Assembly: GCA_001799735.1 (NCBI GenBank)
Contig: MGUA01000038.1
Location: 1 to 35,204 of the forward strand
DNA: 35,204 bases
From: Elusimicrobia bacterium GWB2_63_22
Lineage (GTDB): Bacteria > Elusimicrobiota > Elusimicrobia > Elusimicrobiales > UBA9959
Reading direction: 5' to 3'
A program made the position numbers and the translations under genes. How positions within the stretch are numbered: the stretch's first letter is position 1; each line of letters starts with the position of its first letter. Shown here in pieces: positions 15,520-23,103 of this stretch. The notes under the pieces were generated by a model. It worked only from the letters and a program-made list of their open reading frames with translations, ran no database searches and had not been told where the DNA came from.

Positions 15520-15573
15520 AGTATAGGATAATCCGTTCAGGAAACGCTCAAATACGGCTCAAAACCCGCTCAA
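15520..15573 (-). promoter_or_regulatory. Promoter of small RNA A with four phased heptads
   Basis: Read on the - strand, heptads of the form TTGAGCG/TTGAGCC/TTGAGCG/CTGAACG (15573-15567, 15562-15556, 15551-15545, 15540-15534) recur exactly every 11 bp, followed by 8 bp and TATACT (15525-15520). The 8-bp gap and the -10 are the same as at copy B, while the number of half-sites is doubled. Confidence 0.62.
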
Positions 15574-15612
15574 GAATGCGCGGGGCTTTTCTACGACGGG
15601 CGCGGGAAATAA

Positions 15613-15618
15613 TATAAT
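15613..15618 (+). promoter_or_regulatory. Candidate -10 element of recG
   Basis: A perfect TATAAT lies 19 bases before the recG ATG (15638). Transcription would start near 15625, leaving a leader of about 13 nt without a Shine-Dalgarno. Confidence 0.5.
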
Positions 15619-15637
15619 AGCTTTGCGGTCAAAAACC

Positions 15638-17713
15638 ATGACTTCCATCCAGTTCTTAAAGGGCGTCGGCCCCAAAAAAGCGGAACTCTTCTCGCGCCTG
15701 GGCGTGGAGACCATGGACGACCTGCTGTTCTATTTCCCTCGCAGTTGGGAGGACCGCCGCCTGCCCGGCAAAAGGGAGCCGCTGCCCATCCTGGAGGACG
15801 CCCCTTTAATAAAAGGAAAGATAAAGAGCGTCAGGGACCTGCACACCTCCAGCGCCCTGCGCATCTTCAAGACCGTGGTGGAGACGCCTTTAGGCGAGGC
15901 CGAGGCCAGCTTCTTCAAACGCCACAGCCCCCGGTTCGACGTGTTCGCCCCGCTGCGCAAGGACCTTAAGGAAGGCCGCACGGTGTGGATCACCGGCACC
16001 CCGGAGGACCCGCTGTTCGTCAGCCGCCTGCGGGCCGACGAATACTACGCCGACGACGACGCCCGCGCGCTGAAGATGCATGTGGGCCGCATAGTGCCGG
16101 TGTACCCGCTCACCGAGGGCCTCACCGCGCGCTTCATGCGCGAGGCCGTGTACGAGGCCGTGCAGGCCGGCCACGAGGCCGTGTGGGATTTCCTGCCGCC
16201 CGAGCTGGCCGCCCGGCGCGGCCTGATTACGCGCCAGCTGGCCGCCCGGGCCATCCATTTTCCGGAGAACAATTATGAGCTGGTGGCCGCCCGCCGCCGC
16301 TTTATCTACGAGGAGCTGCTGCTGCTGGCCCTGGCCTGGGCCATAAAGAAGCGCCAGACCCGCTCGGTACAGAAGGGCTTCTCCTACGAGATCAAGAAGA
16401 CCCTGCTCACCCCTTTCCGTCAGAACCTGGGCTTTAATCTGACCAATGCCCAGGCCCACGCCATAAACGAGATCTTCACCGACATGCAGGCCCCCACACC
16501 CATGGCCCGCCTGCTGGAGGGCGACGTGGGCTCCGGCAAAACCGTGGTGGCGATCTCCGCCATGCTGCTGGCGGCCGAGAACGGCGGCCAGAGCGTGTTC
16601 GCCGCGCCTACCGAGATCCTGGCCGAGCAGCATTTTCTCACTTTCGAGCGCTTCCTCAAGGGGCTGGGCGTGCGCGCCGCCCTGCTGACCGGCCGCGTTA
16701 AAGCCGCCGAGAAGAAAAAGCTCCTGGCCGACCTGGCCGAGGGCAAAATAGATATCCTGCTCGGCACCCACGCCGTCATGGGCGAGGGCGTTAAGTTCAA
16801 GAACCTGCGGCTGGTGGTGATAGACGAGCAGCACCGCTTTGGCGTGCGCCAGCGCGCGGCCCTGCGCGCCAAGGGCGACCGCGCCGACATGCTTATCATG
16901 ACCGCCACCCCCATACCGCGCACCCTGTTCCTCGCCCTCTACGGCGACCTGGACCTGTCCGTCATTAAAGAAATGCCGCCCGGCCGCAAGCCCATTAAGA
17001 CCTCCGAGGCCACCGAGGACGTGGCCTTTATGGCCGCAAAGGACGAGGTGGCAAAAGGCCGGCAGGTGTATGTGGTCTATCCCGTCATAGAAGAGACCGC
17101 CGAGGCCGACATGAAGTCGGTGAAGGCCGAATTCGAGCGGCTCAAAATTCTTTTCCGCGGCAAACGGGTCGACATGCTGCACGGCCGCATGCCCGGCGAG
17201 CTTAAAAAACAGGTGATGGAAGACTTTGCCGCCGGCCGCACGGACATTTTGGTGGCCACGCAGGTGATAGAGGTGGGCATAGACGTGGCCAACGCCACCC
17301 TGATGATCATAAACAACGCCGAGCGCTACGGCCTGGCCAGCCTGCACCAGCTGCGCGGCCGCGTGGGCCGCGGTAAGCACGATTCCCGCTGCCTGCTGGT
17401 AGCCCACAGCCGCAACGGCGACGCCGCCGACCGCCTGCGCGCCATGGTGCAAACCGCCAACGGCTTCGAGCTGAGCGAAAAAGACATCTACATCCGCGGC
17501 GCCGGCGAAATACTGGGCGTGCGCCAGCACGGCGACATGGACTTCAAGCTGGCCGACATGTCCCGCGATAAAGATATTCTGGAACTCGCCATGGCTGACC
17601 GCGAAACCATCCTGGCCGAAGACCCTAACCTGGAGAAACGCTCCAACGCCGGCCTGCACAAGCGCCTGCACGACCTCTACGCCGCCCGCTGGAACCTGAT
17701 AGACCTGGCCTGA
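15638..17713 (+). CDS. recG: ATP-dependent DNA helicase RecG
   Basis: RecG remodels stalled replication forks and branch-migrates Holliday junctions. ATG 15638 gives MTSIQFLKGVGPKKAELF, the usual start of the family; the frame is also open to a TTG at 15623, for which I see no support. The 691-residue product has the N-terminal OB/wedge domain (about 1-250), helicase motif I LLEGDVGSGKTVVA, motif II DEQHRFG (the DEQH box), motif III MTATPIPRTL, and the C-terminal helicase lobe with ATQVIEVGIDVANA and QLRGRVGRG, ending in the usual RecG tail. It is transcribed alone; a large palindrome and a terminator follow. Confidence 0.97.
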   Translation: MTSIQFLKGVGPKKAELFSRLGVETMDDLLFYFPRSWEDRRLPGKREPLPILEDAPLIKGKIKSVRDLHTSSALRIFKTVVETPLGEAEASFFKRHSPRFDVFAPLRKDLKEGRTVWITGTPEDPLFVSRLRADEYYADDDARALKMHVGRIVPVYPLTEGLTARFMREAVYEAVQAGHEAVWDFLPPELAARRGLITRQLAARAIHFPENNYELVAARRRFIYEELLLLALAWAIKKRQTRSVQKGFSYEIKKTLLTPFRQNLGFNLTNAQAHAINEIFTDMQAPTPMARLLEGDVGSGKTVVAISAMLLAAENGGQSVFAAPTEILAEQHFLTFERFLKGLGVRAALLTGRVKAAEKKKLLADLAEGKIDILLGTHAVMGEGVKFKNLRLVVIDEQHRFGVRQRAALRAKGDRADMLIMTATPIPRTLFLALYGDLDLSVIKEMPPGRKPIKTSEATEDVAFMAAKDEVAKGRQVYVVYPVIEETAEADMKSVKAEFERLKILFRGKRVDMLHGRMPGELKKQVMEDFAAGRTDILVATQVIEVGIDVANATLMIINNAERYGLASLHQLRGRVGRGKHDSRCLLVAHSRNGDAADRLRAMVQTANGFELSEKDIYIRGAGEILGVRQHGDMDFKLADMSRDKDILELAMADRETILAEDPNLEKRSNAGLHKRLHDLYAARWNLIDLA

Positions 17714-17714
17714 G

Positions 17715-17825
17715 GGGGACGCTGCTGAGTTTTTGAGTTGTTTGGCCGTGAAATGGGTATAGTCTGACGTGGTTGAGATATCGTACCCATACTTCTAAAC
17801 AACTCAAAAACTCAGCAGCGTCCCC
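17715..17825. repeat. Long palindrome, 29-bp perfect arms with structured centre
   Basis: The arms 17715-17743 and 17797-17825 are perfectly complementary. The 53-base centre itself has ATGGGTA and TACCCAT able to pair. The outer ends read GGGGACGCTG. It begins one base after the recG stop codon, and the only thing between it and the pilin gene is a terminator. It is the largest of the palindromes in the window and resembles a REPIN-type double element (two inverted REP-like units). Confidence 0.85.
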
Positions 17826-17833
17826 TTAGACGG

Positions 17834-17871
17834 AAAAAAGACCCCGCGCCGTAAGCGCGGGGTCTTTTTTT
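17834..17871. terminator. Bidirectional intrinsic terminator between recG and the pilin gene
   Basis: A 16-bp perfect stem (17834-17849 with 17855-17870) with a 5-nt loop CGTAA is flanked by A-run and T-run. It can end recG transcripts (+) and pilin transcripts (-). Confidence 0.93.
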
Positions 17872-17887
17872 GTTCTCCTTTCCTTCG

Positions 17888-18403
17888 TCAGAAGGTAGTC
17901 CACGGGCCAAAGACAGCGTCGCTGCCCTGGCTCTTTATGTCCTCGTGGATGCAGTTCGCCATGAACGAGCCCCAGATGGACGACACCGAGGGGGAGTTGA
18001 AGTACGCCCAGCCCCCGCCGCCCGTCCCTACCGGCTCCTCCGGCGTGCCGCCGGCTGCCGTGGTGATGTCGAAGGCCCCCGCGGCCGTCATCGACGACAC
18101 CGTCACTACCACGCGGCTGTCGGAATGGCCGGTCGTGGGCAGCTTCGCCACGGGGATCTCGTTGATGTACTTGGCGTTCTGCACCAGTATCGCCAGACCA
18201 TCAGCCGGGAACCAGCCTTCGTTGTCTCCGTAATACACCTGCAGGGCGCTCCTGACCGAGGAAAGCGCGCCTTTGGTGGCGCCTTCCTTGGACTTGTTGA
18301 TGAGGTCGGCGAACTTGGGTATCGCTATCGCGGCCAGGATACCTATGATCGCCACCACTATCATCAGCTCTATCAGGGTGAACCCCTGTTTTACCTTTTT
18401 CAT
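17888..18403 (-). CDS. Type IV pilin-like / GspG-like pseudopilin
   Basis: The 171-residue protein starts with a short basic leader MKKVKQG, the prepilin peptidase site G^[22 protein letters not shown] with Glu at position 5 of the mature protein, and a long N-terminal hydrophobic helix. The periplasmic domain contains [17 protein letters not shown], typical of GspG/major pilin globular domains, then a Gly-rich loop ([11 protein letters not shown]) and one Cys near the C-terminus. It is either a type IV pilin or a type II secretion pseudopilin; no assembly genes are in the window. A strong AGGAGG lies 8 bases before the ATG but can fold into a hairpin (18412-18426). An AT-rich patch (18436-18446) can supply the -10. 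Confidence 0.9.
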   Translation of the reverse strand: MKKVKQGFTLIELMIVVAIIGILAAIAIPKFADLINKSKEGATKGALSSVRSALQVYYGDNEGWFPADGLAILVQNAKYINEIPVAKLPTTGHSDSRVVVTVSSMTAAGAFDITTAAGGTPEEPVGTGGGGWAYFNSPSVSSIWGSFMANCIHEDIKSQGSDAVFGPWTTF

Positions 18404-18411
18404 ACTGCTAC

Positions 18412-18426
18412 CTCCTGTAACAGGAG
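18412..18426 (-). promoter_or_regulatory. Hairpin covering the pilin ribosome-binding site
   Basis: On the pilin mRNA, CTCCTG (18426-18421) pairs perfectly with CAGGAG (18417-18412) across a 3-nt loop. The right arm is most of the Shine-Dalgarno AGGAGG. The fold would hold back pilin translation unless opened by a protein, an RNA or the ribosome itself. Confidence 0.45.
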
Positions 18427-18672
18427 CCTTCCGGGGATAATATATAGATGATGCCCCGGGGCCTCGGCTACGGCTATATCTTAGCCCCGTTTTGGGGCTT
18501 TATCTACCCTCTTTTGGTCACATTTATCCAGAGTTACATGTAACTAATACGCCGGTTTGACAAGTCAACTGCGCGCGTCCAAAAAACAGTGTATTTAACC
18601 GTAATAAAAGAAACAGATAAATCCCGGATCTGTGTCAAATATTATTTTTCCCAATGAAAAAACAGAAAAAGA

Positions 18673-18702
18673 TTGCGCCAAAAACAGGACATAGTGTAAA
18701 AT
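18673..18702 (+). promoter_or_regulatory. Candidate promoter of the nrdR-nrdD operon
   Basis: TTGCGC (18673-18678), an 18-bp spacer and TAAAAT (18697-18702) fit a sigma-70-type promoter. The predicted start falls at the foot of the first leader hairpin. Confidence 0.5.
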
Positions 18703-18704
18703 AT

Positions 18705-18813
18705 CCTCGCTACTACTAATAGTGGTGAGGGAAGTTTAAAGCACAACGTATGGTAGGCTGGCGAGTGTCTAGTATAGTATAGCTAGACACAACGCCCGGG
18801 GGCTTTTCGCCCC
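18705..18813 (+). promoter_or_regulatory. Structured 5' leader of the nrdR operon
   Basis: Three stems fill the leader: 18705-18713 with 18722-18730 (9 pairs, two G-U), 18765-18772 with 18783-18790 (8 perfect pairs) and 18799-18803 with 18809-18813. An unpaired purine-rich stretch (18731-18764) lies between the first two. I could not match it to a cobalamin, guanidine or other known riboswitch, nor find NrdR boxes. It may be a new leader RNA or simple mRNA-stabilising hairpins. Confidence 0.4.
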
Positions 18814-18834
18814 TCAGGAACAGGGAACAGAAAG

Positions 18835-19284
18835 ATGAAATGTCCATTTTGCGGCGCCGAAGACACCAAAGTCACCGACAGCCGCGACTCGTCCGAAGCC
18901 TTTGAAATAAGGCGCCGGCGGGAGTGCGAAAAGTGCGAAAAAAGGTTCACCACCTACGAACGCATAGAAGCGCACCCGCTGGTGGTCATAAAGAAGGACG
19001 GCCGGCGCGAGAGCTTCCTGATGGAGAAGCTGATGAGCGGCATCACCAAGTCCTGCCAGAAGCGGGAAGTCAGCATGGAAAAAATGGAGGAGGCAGGCAG
19101 GGAAATAGAGAATTCTCTGAGAAGCGAGGACAAGAGCGAGATCCCCAGCGGTCTGATAGGGGAGCTGGTGGCCCGCAAACTCAAGAGGCTCGACAAGGTC
19201 GCTTATATAAGGTTCGCATCTATCTATAAAGACTTCGAGGATGTCACCGATTTTGAAAAAGAAATCAAATCGATAAAAAAATAA
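18835..19284 (+). CDS. nrdR: Transcriptional repressor NrdR
   Basis: The 149-residue protein is the ATP/dATP-sensing repressor of ribonucleotide reductase genes. The N-terminal zinc ribbon (MKCPFCG and CEKC, residues 3-35) and RRRRECEKCEKRFTTYER are signature motifs. The ATP-cone domain (about 48-138) contains VVIKKDGRRESF. It is the first gene of the nrd operon, 18 bases before nrdD, and probably represses its own operon. I could not see convincing paired NrdR boxes in the promoter. Confidence 0.96.
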   Translation: MKCPFCGAEDTKVTDSRDSSEAFEIRRRRECEKCEKRFTTYERIEAHPLVVIKKDGRRESFLMEKLMSGITKSCQKREVSMEKMEEAGREIENSLRSEDKSEIPSGLIGELVARKLKRLDKVAYIRFASIYKDFEDVTDFEKEIKSIKK

Positions 19285-19302
19285 GAGGGGACAAGAAACA
19301 AA

Positions 19303-22300
19303 ATGAACGAATTTTTTCCTAAAGTAATAAAGAAGCGTGACGGCAAAGTGGCGCCTTTCAACCTTGAGAAGGTCAAGGCCGCCATCTCCAAAGCCGCCCT
19401 TACGCTCGGCGGCCGCGACGAAGAGAAGGCCGTGGAAGTAGCCAACGAGGTGGCCCGCCGCCTCAACAACGAATTTACCCTTAAGAACCACATCCCCACC
19501 GTGGACGATAGCAACGCCATGTGCGTGGCCGTGCTGCGCGAGAAGAAATTCGACCGCACCGCCGACAAGTTCGAATTTTACGCCCTGGACCGCTCCCGCG
19601 TGCGCAAGAGCGGCCTGACCGTGAAGCGCAAGACCGGCAAGGCCGACATTACCGACCAGATGCTGCTCGTGCAGAGCATCACCAACGAGACCATCGAGCC
19701 CTTCGACCGCAAAAAGCTGGCCGAAGCCCTGGAAAAAGAATACGCGCTGACCCCGGACCTGGCCGCCATGATAGCCAAGGAGACCGAGAACAACGCCTAC
19801 GAGCTCTCCGAAAAGTACGGCACCAAGTCTTACGACACCCAGTTCCTGCGCCGCATCGCCGAGAGCCACCTGTCCATGATGGGCATCCCGCTCAAGAACT
19901 CCGCCTTGGCCATGCCCATCTCCACCGTGGAGAGCCTGGTTATCGGCAACAGCAAAGAGAACAGCAACATCACCTCCAACAACCCCGAAGCCGTCAACCT
20001 CGGCATCGCCGAATACGTGCTTAAGCAGTACAACCTGCGCAAGGTCTTCTCTGAAGAAGTGGCCGAGGCGCACAACAACGGCGCCGTGCACGTGCACGAC
20101 CTGGGCTATCCCCAGCGCGTGTACTGCTCCTCCCACTCCGTCGAGTACATCAAGAAGTACGGCCTCGACAAGATAGTGTCCAACCTGCAGAACAAGAGCC
20201 ACCCGGCCAAGTCCGCCATGGTGCTCAACGGCCACATCCAGACCTTCCTGGCCTCCATGCAGAGCCGCTACGCCGGCGCCCTGGGCTTCGGCTTCCTTAA
20301 TATACTGTACGCCCCCATGCTCAACTGCCCCGAAGTGCTGGTGGAAGGCGAGCTGGAAGGCAAGCCCGTGCGCCTGAAGAAGGACACGCTGGAAGCCATG
20401 ATCGAAGCCGGCACCGTTACCTGCGCCGACGGCACCGCCGTCCCGTACTTCAAGAAGACCGGTGAAGTGCGCCAGCTGGCCCGGCTCTCCCGCAAGGAGA
20501 TGCGCCAGATCGCCCAGAACCTGATCTTCTCGGCCAGCCAGAACGCGTTTTCCCGCGGCGGCCAGACGCTGTTCATAGACTTCAACATTCACACCGGCGT
20601 GCCGCAGTACATGCACAACGTGCCGGCCATGGGGCCCGGCGGCAAGTACATGATAGAGGACGCCCAGGGCAACGTGGAGCTGGTGGACGAGGCGCCCCGC
20701 TTTAAAGGCGTGGAAGGCGACTCCCGCAACGGCGACGTGGTGCATCCCTCCGACGGCCGCAAGTTCATCACCTACGGCGACCCCCGCATGGTAAAGACCT
20801 CGCAGGAATTCGCCATCGAGCTCATGAAGGTGTGGGAGGACGGCGACAAGAACGGCGTTCAGTTCGCCTTCCCCAAGTGCGACCTGCACGTGAGCAAGGA
20901 AGCGCTTGAGAACCCCGACGAGCGCGAGGTGTACGACTACGGCTGCCGCCTGGCCTCCAAGAACGGCTCCACCTACTTCATGTTCGACCGCGACGGCGCC
21001 GGCGCCACCCTGGCGCAGTGCTGCCGCCTCAAGGAAAAGGTCACCGACCCGTTCCTCCTTAAGCACCCGGAGTGCATCCGCTTCACCGGCTTCCAGAACG
21101 TCACCATCAACCTGCCGCAGGCCGCCTTCAAGGGCAAGACCCTGGAAGGGACGCTCAAAGAGATCAGCAAGGCCATGGACATCGCCATGAAGGCCCACCT
21201 CGAGAAGCGCGTCTACACGCAGACCCTGCTCGACACCGACGGCTCGCCGCTGCGCTCGCTGGGCCTGCCCTCCGACGACGGCACGCCCTACGTGGACCTG
21301 AAGAAGGCCACCTACATCATGGGCCTCATAGGCCTCAACGAAGTGGTGCAGTACCTCACCGGCAAAGAGCTGCACGAGGGCCAGGACGCCTACGAGACCG
21401 GCATGCAGGTCATCGACCACATGTACCAGAAGGTGGCCAGCCTGAAGGCGGAGCACGGCCTCAAGATCACCCTCGAGGAAACCCCGGCGGAATCGGCCAC
21501 GCAGAAGCTGGCCAAGGGCGACATGGCCCGCTACCCCGAGGCCAAGAAGGTCATAAAGGGCGACCTGAAGAAAGCGCCGTACTACACCAACTCCATCCAC
21601 CTCAACCCCGGAGCCAATGTCAGTATCCTCGACCGCATCGAGCTGCAGAGCAAGTTCCACGACATGATAGAGTCGGGCTCCATCATCCACGTGTACTGCG
21701 GCGAGTCTCAGATCCCGCCGGCCTCCATCGGCGCGCTGATCGAGAAGACCTACCGCAACACGCGGGCTTCCCAGGTTACCGTGTCGCCCGAGTTCACCCA
21801 CTGCAACAACTGCCACACCAACTACTTCGGCTTCAAGGACAAGTGCGGCAAGTGCGGCAGCGAGGACATGACCAAGCGCACCAAGATCGTCGGTTACTTC
21901 TCCAACCTCCCCGGCTGGAACGACTCGCAGCTGGAGATCAGCAAGGCGCGCGAGGCGGTGGCGCAGCATTACGCCAACTTTACGCCGGGCGCCAACTGGC
22001 TGCACGAGACCGACTCCTCCAAGCGGGTGATGGTATTCGGCAAGGCCGGCTGCTCTATGTGCGAGGAAGCCAAGACCTGGCTGACCAAGTCCCTGAAGGA
22101 AAAGGGCATGGAGATCCCGGTGGAGTTCTACGACCTCACCAACCAGGACGCGCGGCTGGTGGCCTCGCGCTGGAACGTGCCGCTGGACCCCATCCCCACC
22201 GTGCTCGTTAAGAACAACGGCACCGCGGTGCGCTATGAGCTGGAGTTCAAGCGCGGCAAGCCGGTGCACCGCAAAGAGCCGGAATATGTGAAGATGATAG

Positions 22301-22323
22301 AAGGCGCTTACGCGGTAAAGTAA
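19303..22323 (+). CDS. nrdD: Anaerobic (class III) ribonucleotide reductase with fused redoxin domain
   Basis: The 1006-residue enzyme reduces ribonucleoside triphosphates to deoxynucleotides without oxygen. In order it has an N-terminal ATP-cone (about 5-95), a second ATP-cone-like segment (about 125-205) and the catalytic barrel, with VHDLGYP, QNAFSRGGQTLFIDFN and the active-site pair Cys573-Cys574 in QCCRLKEK. A C-terminal zinc site (Cys834, Cys837, Cys848, Cys851) and the glycyl-radical loop KIVGYFS (Gly864 is the candidate radical glycine) follow. Beyond this is an extra domain of about 100 residues with GKAGCSMCEEAKTWL (Cys917, Cys920) and PIPTVLVKNNG, a glutaredoxin/thioredoxin fold. 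The fused redoxin suggests a thiol-reduced rather than formate-reduced enzyme. The start is set by a GAGGGGAC region 13 bases upstream. Confidence 0.95.
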   Translation: MNEFFPKVIKKRDGKVAPFNLEKVKAAISKAALTLGGRDEEKAVEVANEVARRLNNEFTLKNHIPTVDDSNAMCVAVLREKKFDRTADKFEFYALDRSRVRKSGLTVKRKTGKADITDQMLLVQSITNETIEPFDRKKLAEALEKEYALTPDLAAMIAKETENNAYELSEKYGTKSYDTQFLRRIAESHLSMMGIPLKNSALAMPISTVESLVIGNSKENSNITSNNPEAVNLGIAEYVLKQYNLRKVFSEEVAEAHNNGAVHVHDLGYPQRVYCSSHSVEYIKKYGLDKIVSNLQNKSHPAKSAMVLNGHIQTFLASMQSRYAGALGFGFLNILYAPMLNCPEVLVEGELEGKPVRLKKDTLEAMIEAGTVTCADGTAVPYFKKTGEVRQLARLSRKEMRQIAQNLIFSASQNAFSRGGQTLFIDFNIHTGVPQYMHNVPAMGPGGKYMIEDAQGNVELVDEAPRFKGVEGDSRNGDVVHPSDGRKFITYGDPRMVKTSQEFAIELMKVWEDGDKNGVQFAFPKCDLHVSKEALENPDEREVYDYGCRLASKNGSTYFMFDRDGAGATLAQCCRLKEKVTDPFLLKHPECIRFTGFQNVTINLPQAAFKGKTLEGTLKEISKAMDIAMKAHLEKRVYTQTLLDTDGSPLRSLGLPSDDGTPYVDLKKATYIMGLIGLNEVVQYLTGKELHEGQDAYETGMQVIDHMYQKVASLKAEHGLKITLEETPAESATQKLAKGDMARYPEAKKVIKGDLKKAPYYTNSIHLNPGANVSILDRIELQSKFHDMIESGSIIHVYCGESQIPPASIGALIEKTYRNTRASQVTVSPEFTHCNNCHTNYFGFKDKCGKCGSEDMTKRTKIVGYFSNLPGWNDSQLEISKAREAVAQHYANFTPGANWLHETDSSKRVMVFGKAGCSMCEEAKTWLTKSLKEKGMEIPVEFYDLTNQDARLVASRWNVPLDPIPTVLVKNNGTAVRYELEFKRGKPVHRKEPEYVKMIEGAYAVK

Positions 22324-22338
22324 GCGTCACCGGAACGG

Positions 22339-22360
22339 CGGCGCCCCGCGCGGGGCGCCG
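22339..22360. other. Perfect 22-bp GC palindrome between nrdD and nrdG
   Basis: The arms CGGCGCCCCGC and GCGGGGCGCCG pair perfectly. There is no T-run, so full termination is unlikely. It may protect the nrdD mRNA 3' end or lower expression of the activase, which is needed in smaller amounts than NrdD. Confidence 0.7.
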
Positions 22361-22374
22361 CTTCCATTTAAACA

Positions 22375-23100
22375 ATGAAAATAGGCGCGGCTTTAGAATT
22401 CAACCTGATGGACTTCCCCGGCAAAATTGCCGCGGTGGCTTTTACGCCCGGCTGCAATTACCGCTGCCCGCATTGCCATGCCGCTCCCCTGCTCAAGGAC
22501 GCCAAGGACCTGGGGTCCGAAGGTTTCCTGAATTACCTCGACACTGTGAAAGACTGGGTCAACGGCGTGGTGATCTGCGGCGGCGAACCCACCCTGCAGC
22601 CCAATTTGATCCCCTTCATAAAAAAACTGCGCGAGCGCAAGCTGGCGGTTAAGCTGGACACCAACGGCAGCAATCCTGAAGTGCTGGCGCAGCTGCTGGC
22701 CGAAGGGCTGGTGGACTACGTGGCCATGGATGTAAAAGGCCCGCGGTTCCTGTGGCCCGCCACCGCCGGCGTTGAGGGCCACTGCGACGCCATGACCGAA
22801 AGCCTTAAGCTGGTGGCCAGGTTCCCCGTCTACGAATTCCGCACCACCGTGGCCCCCGTGCTGCGCGGCAACGGCGAGATCACCTTCCTGACCGTGCAGG
22901 AGATGGCCGCCGCCGCCCGCTACGTGGCCCAGACCACCGGCACCGACGCCCACAAATATTACGTCCAGAAATTCGTGCCCCGCAAGGACGGCCTGCTGGA
23001 CGCGCGGCTGGAAAGTTTCCCCGAAACCCCCTTGCAGCTGCTGCAGGACATCCACAAAGAAGTTTTAAAACATCTCCCCAATACCCAGGTAAGAGGATAA
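22375..23100 (+). CDS. nrdG: Anaerobic ribonucleotide reductase activating protein (radical SAM)
   Basis: The 241-residue radical SAM enzyme has the cluster motif CNYRCPHC (CxxxCxxC) near residue 27, preceded by MDFPGKIAAVAFTPG as in NrdG/PflA-type activases, and the SAM-binding ICGGEPTLQ motif. It installs the glycyl radical on NrdD using SAM and an electron. It is longer than E. coli NrdG (154 residues) and resembles the NrdG2/YjjW-like long form, but its place 51 bases after nrdD makes the role clear. No strong ribosome-binding site is seen (TTTAAACA before ATG). Confidence 0.9.
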   Translation: MKIGAALEFNLMDFPGKIAAVAFTPGCNYRCPHCHAAPLLKDAKDLGSEGFLNYLDTVKDWVNGVVICGGEPTLQPNLIPFIKKLRERKLAVKLDTNGSNPEVLAQLLAEGLVDYVAMDVKGPRFLWPATAGVEGHCDAMTESLKLVARFPVYEFRTTVAPVLRGNGEITFLTVQEMAAAARYVAQTTGTDAHKYYVQKFVPRKDGLLDARLESFPETPLQLLQDIHKEVLKHLPNTQVRG

Positions 23101-23103
23101 ACC

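Larger units (their letters stand above)
18404..18704. other. Divergent intergenic region between the pilin gene and nrdR
   Basis: About 300 bases with markedly lower GC than the genes. Visible elements are CTCCTG-TTA-CAGGAG on the - strand enclosing the pilin ribosome-binding site (18412-18426), the palindrome GCCCCGGGGC (about 18453), a short AGCCCC hairpin (about 18483-18498), a perfect 14-bp palindrome AGTTACATGTAACT (18532-18545), and TTGAC-AA-GTCAA (18557-18568). The last two could be operator sites, but no regulator can be named. I find no gene here. Confidence 0.6.

Noticed and set aside
18404-18600. A c-di-GMP (GEMM) riboswitch before the pilin gene
   Set aside because: Such riboswitches often precede pilin genes, but the conserved GCAAA/GGGACGCAAAGCC core is not present on the - strand here.
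18600-18834. Paired NrdR boxes in the nrdR promoter
   Set aside because: AT-rich stretches such as GTGTAAAATAT look partly similar, but no two boxes with the expected spacing match the ACACTATATATTGTGT-type consensus.
18814-22269. A 1151-residue open frame on the - strand opposite nrdR and nrdD
   Set aside because: It is a shadow of the high-GC codon pattern of nrdD. Its translation is low-complexity (Gly, Val, His, Leu rich), and the + strand has unmistakable family motifs.
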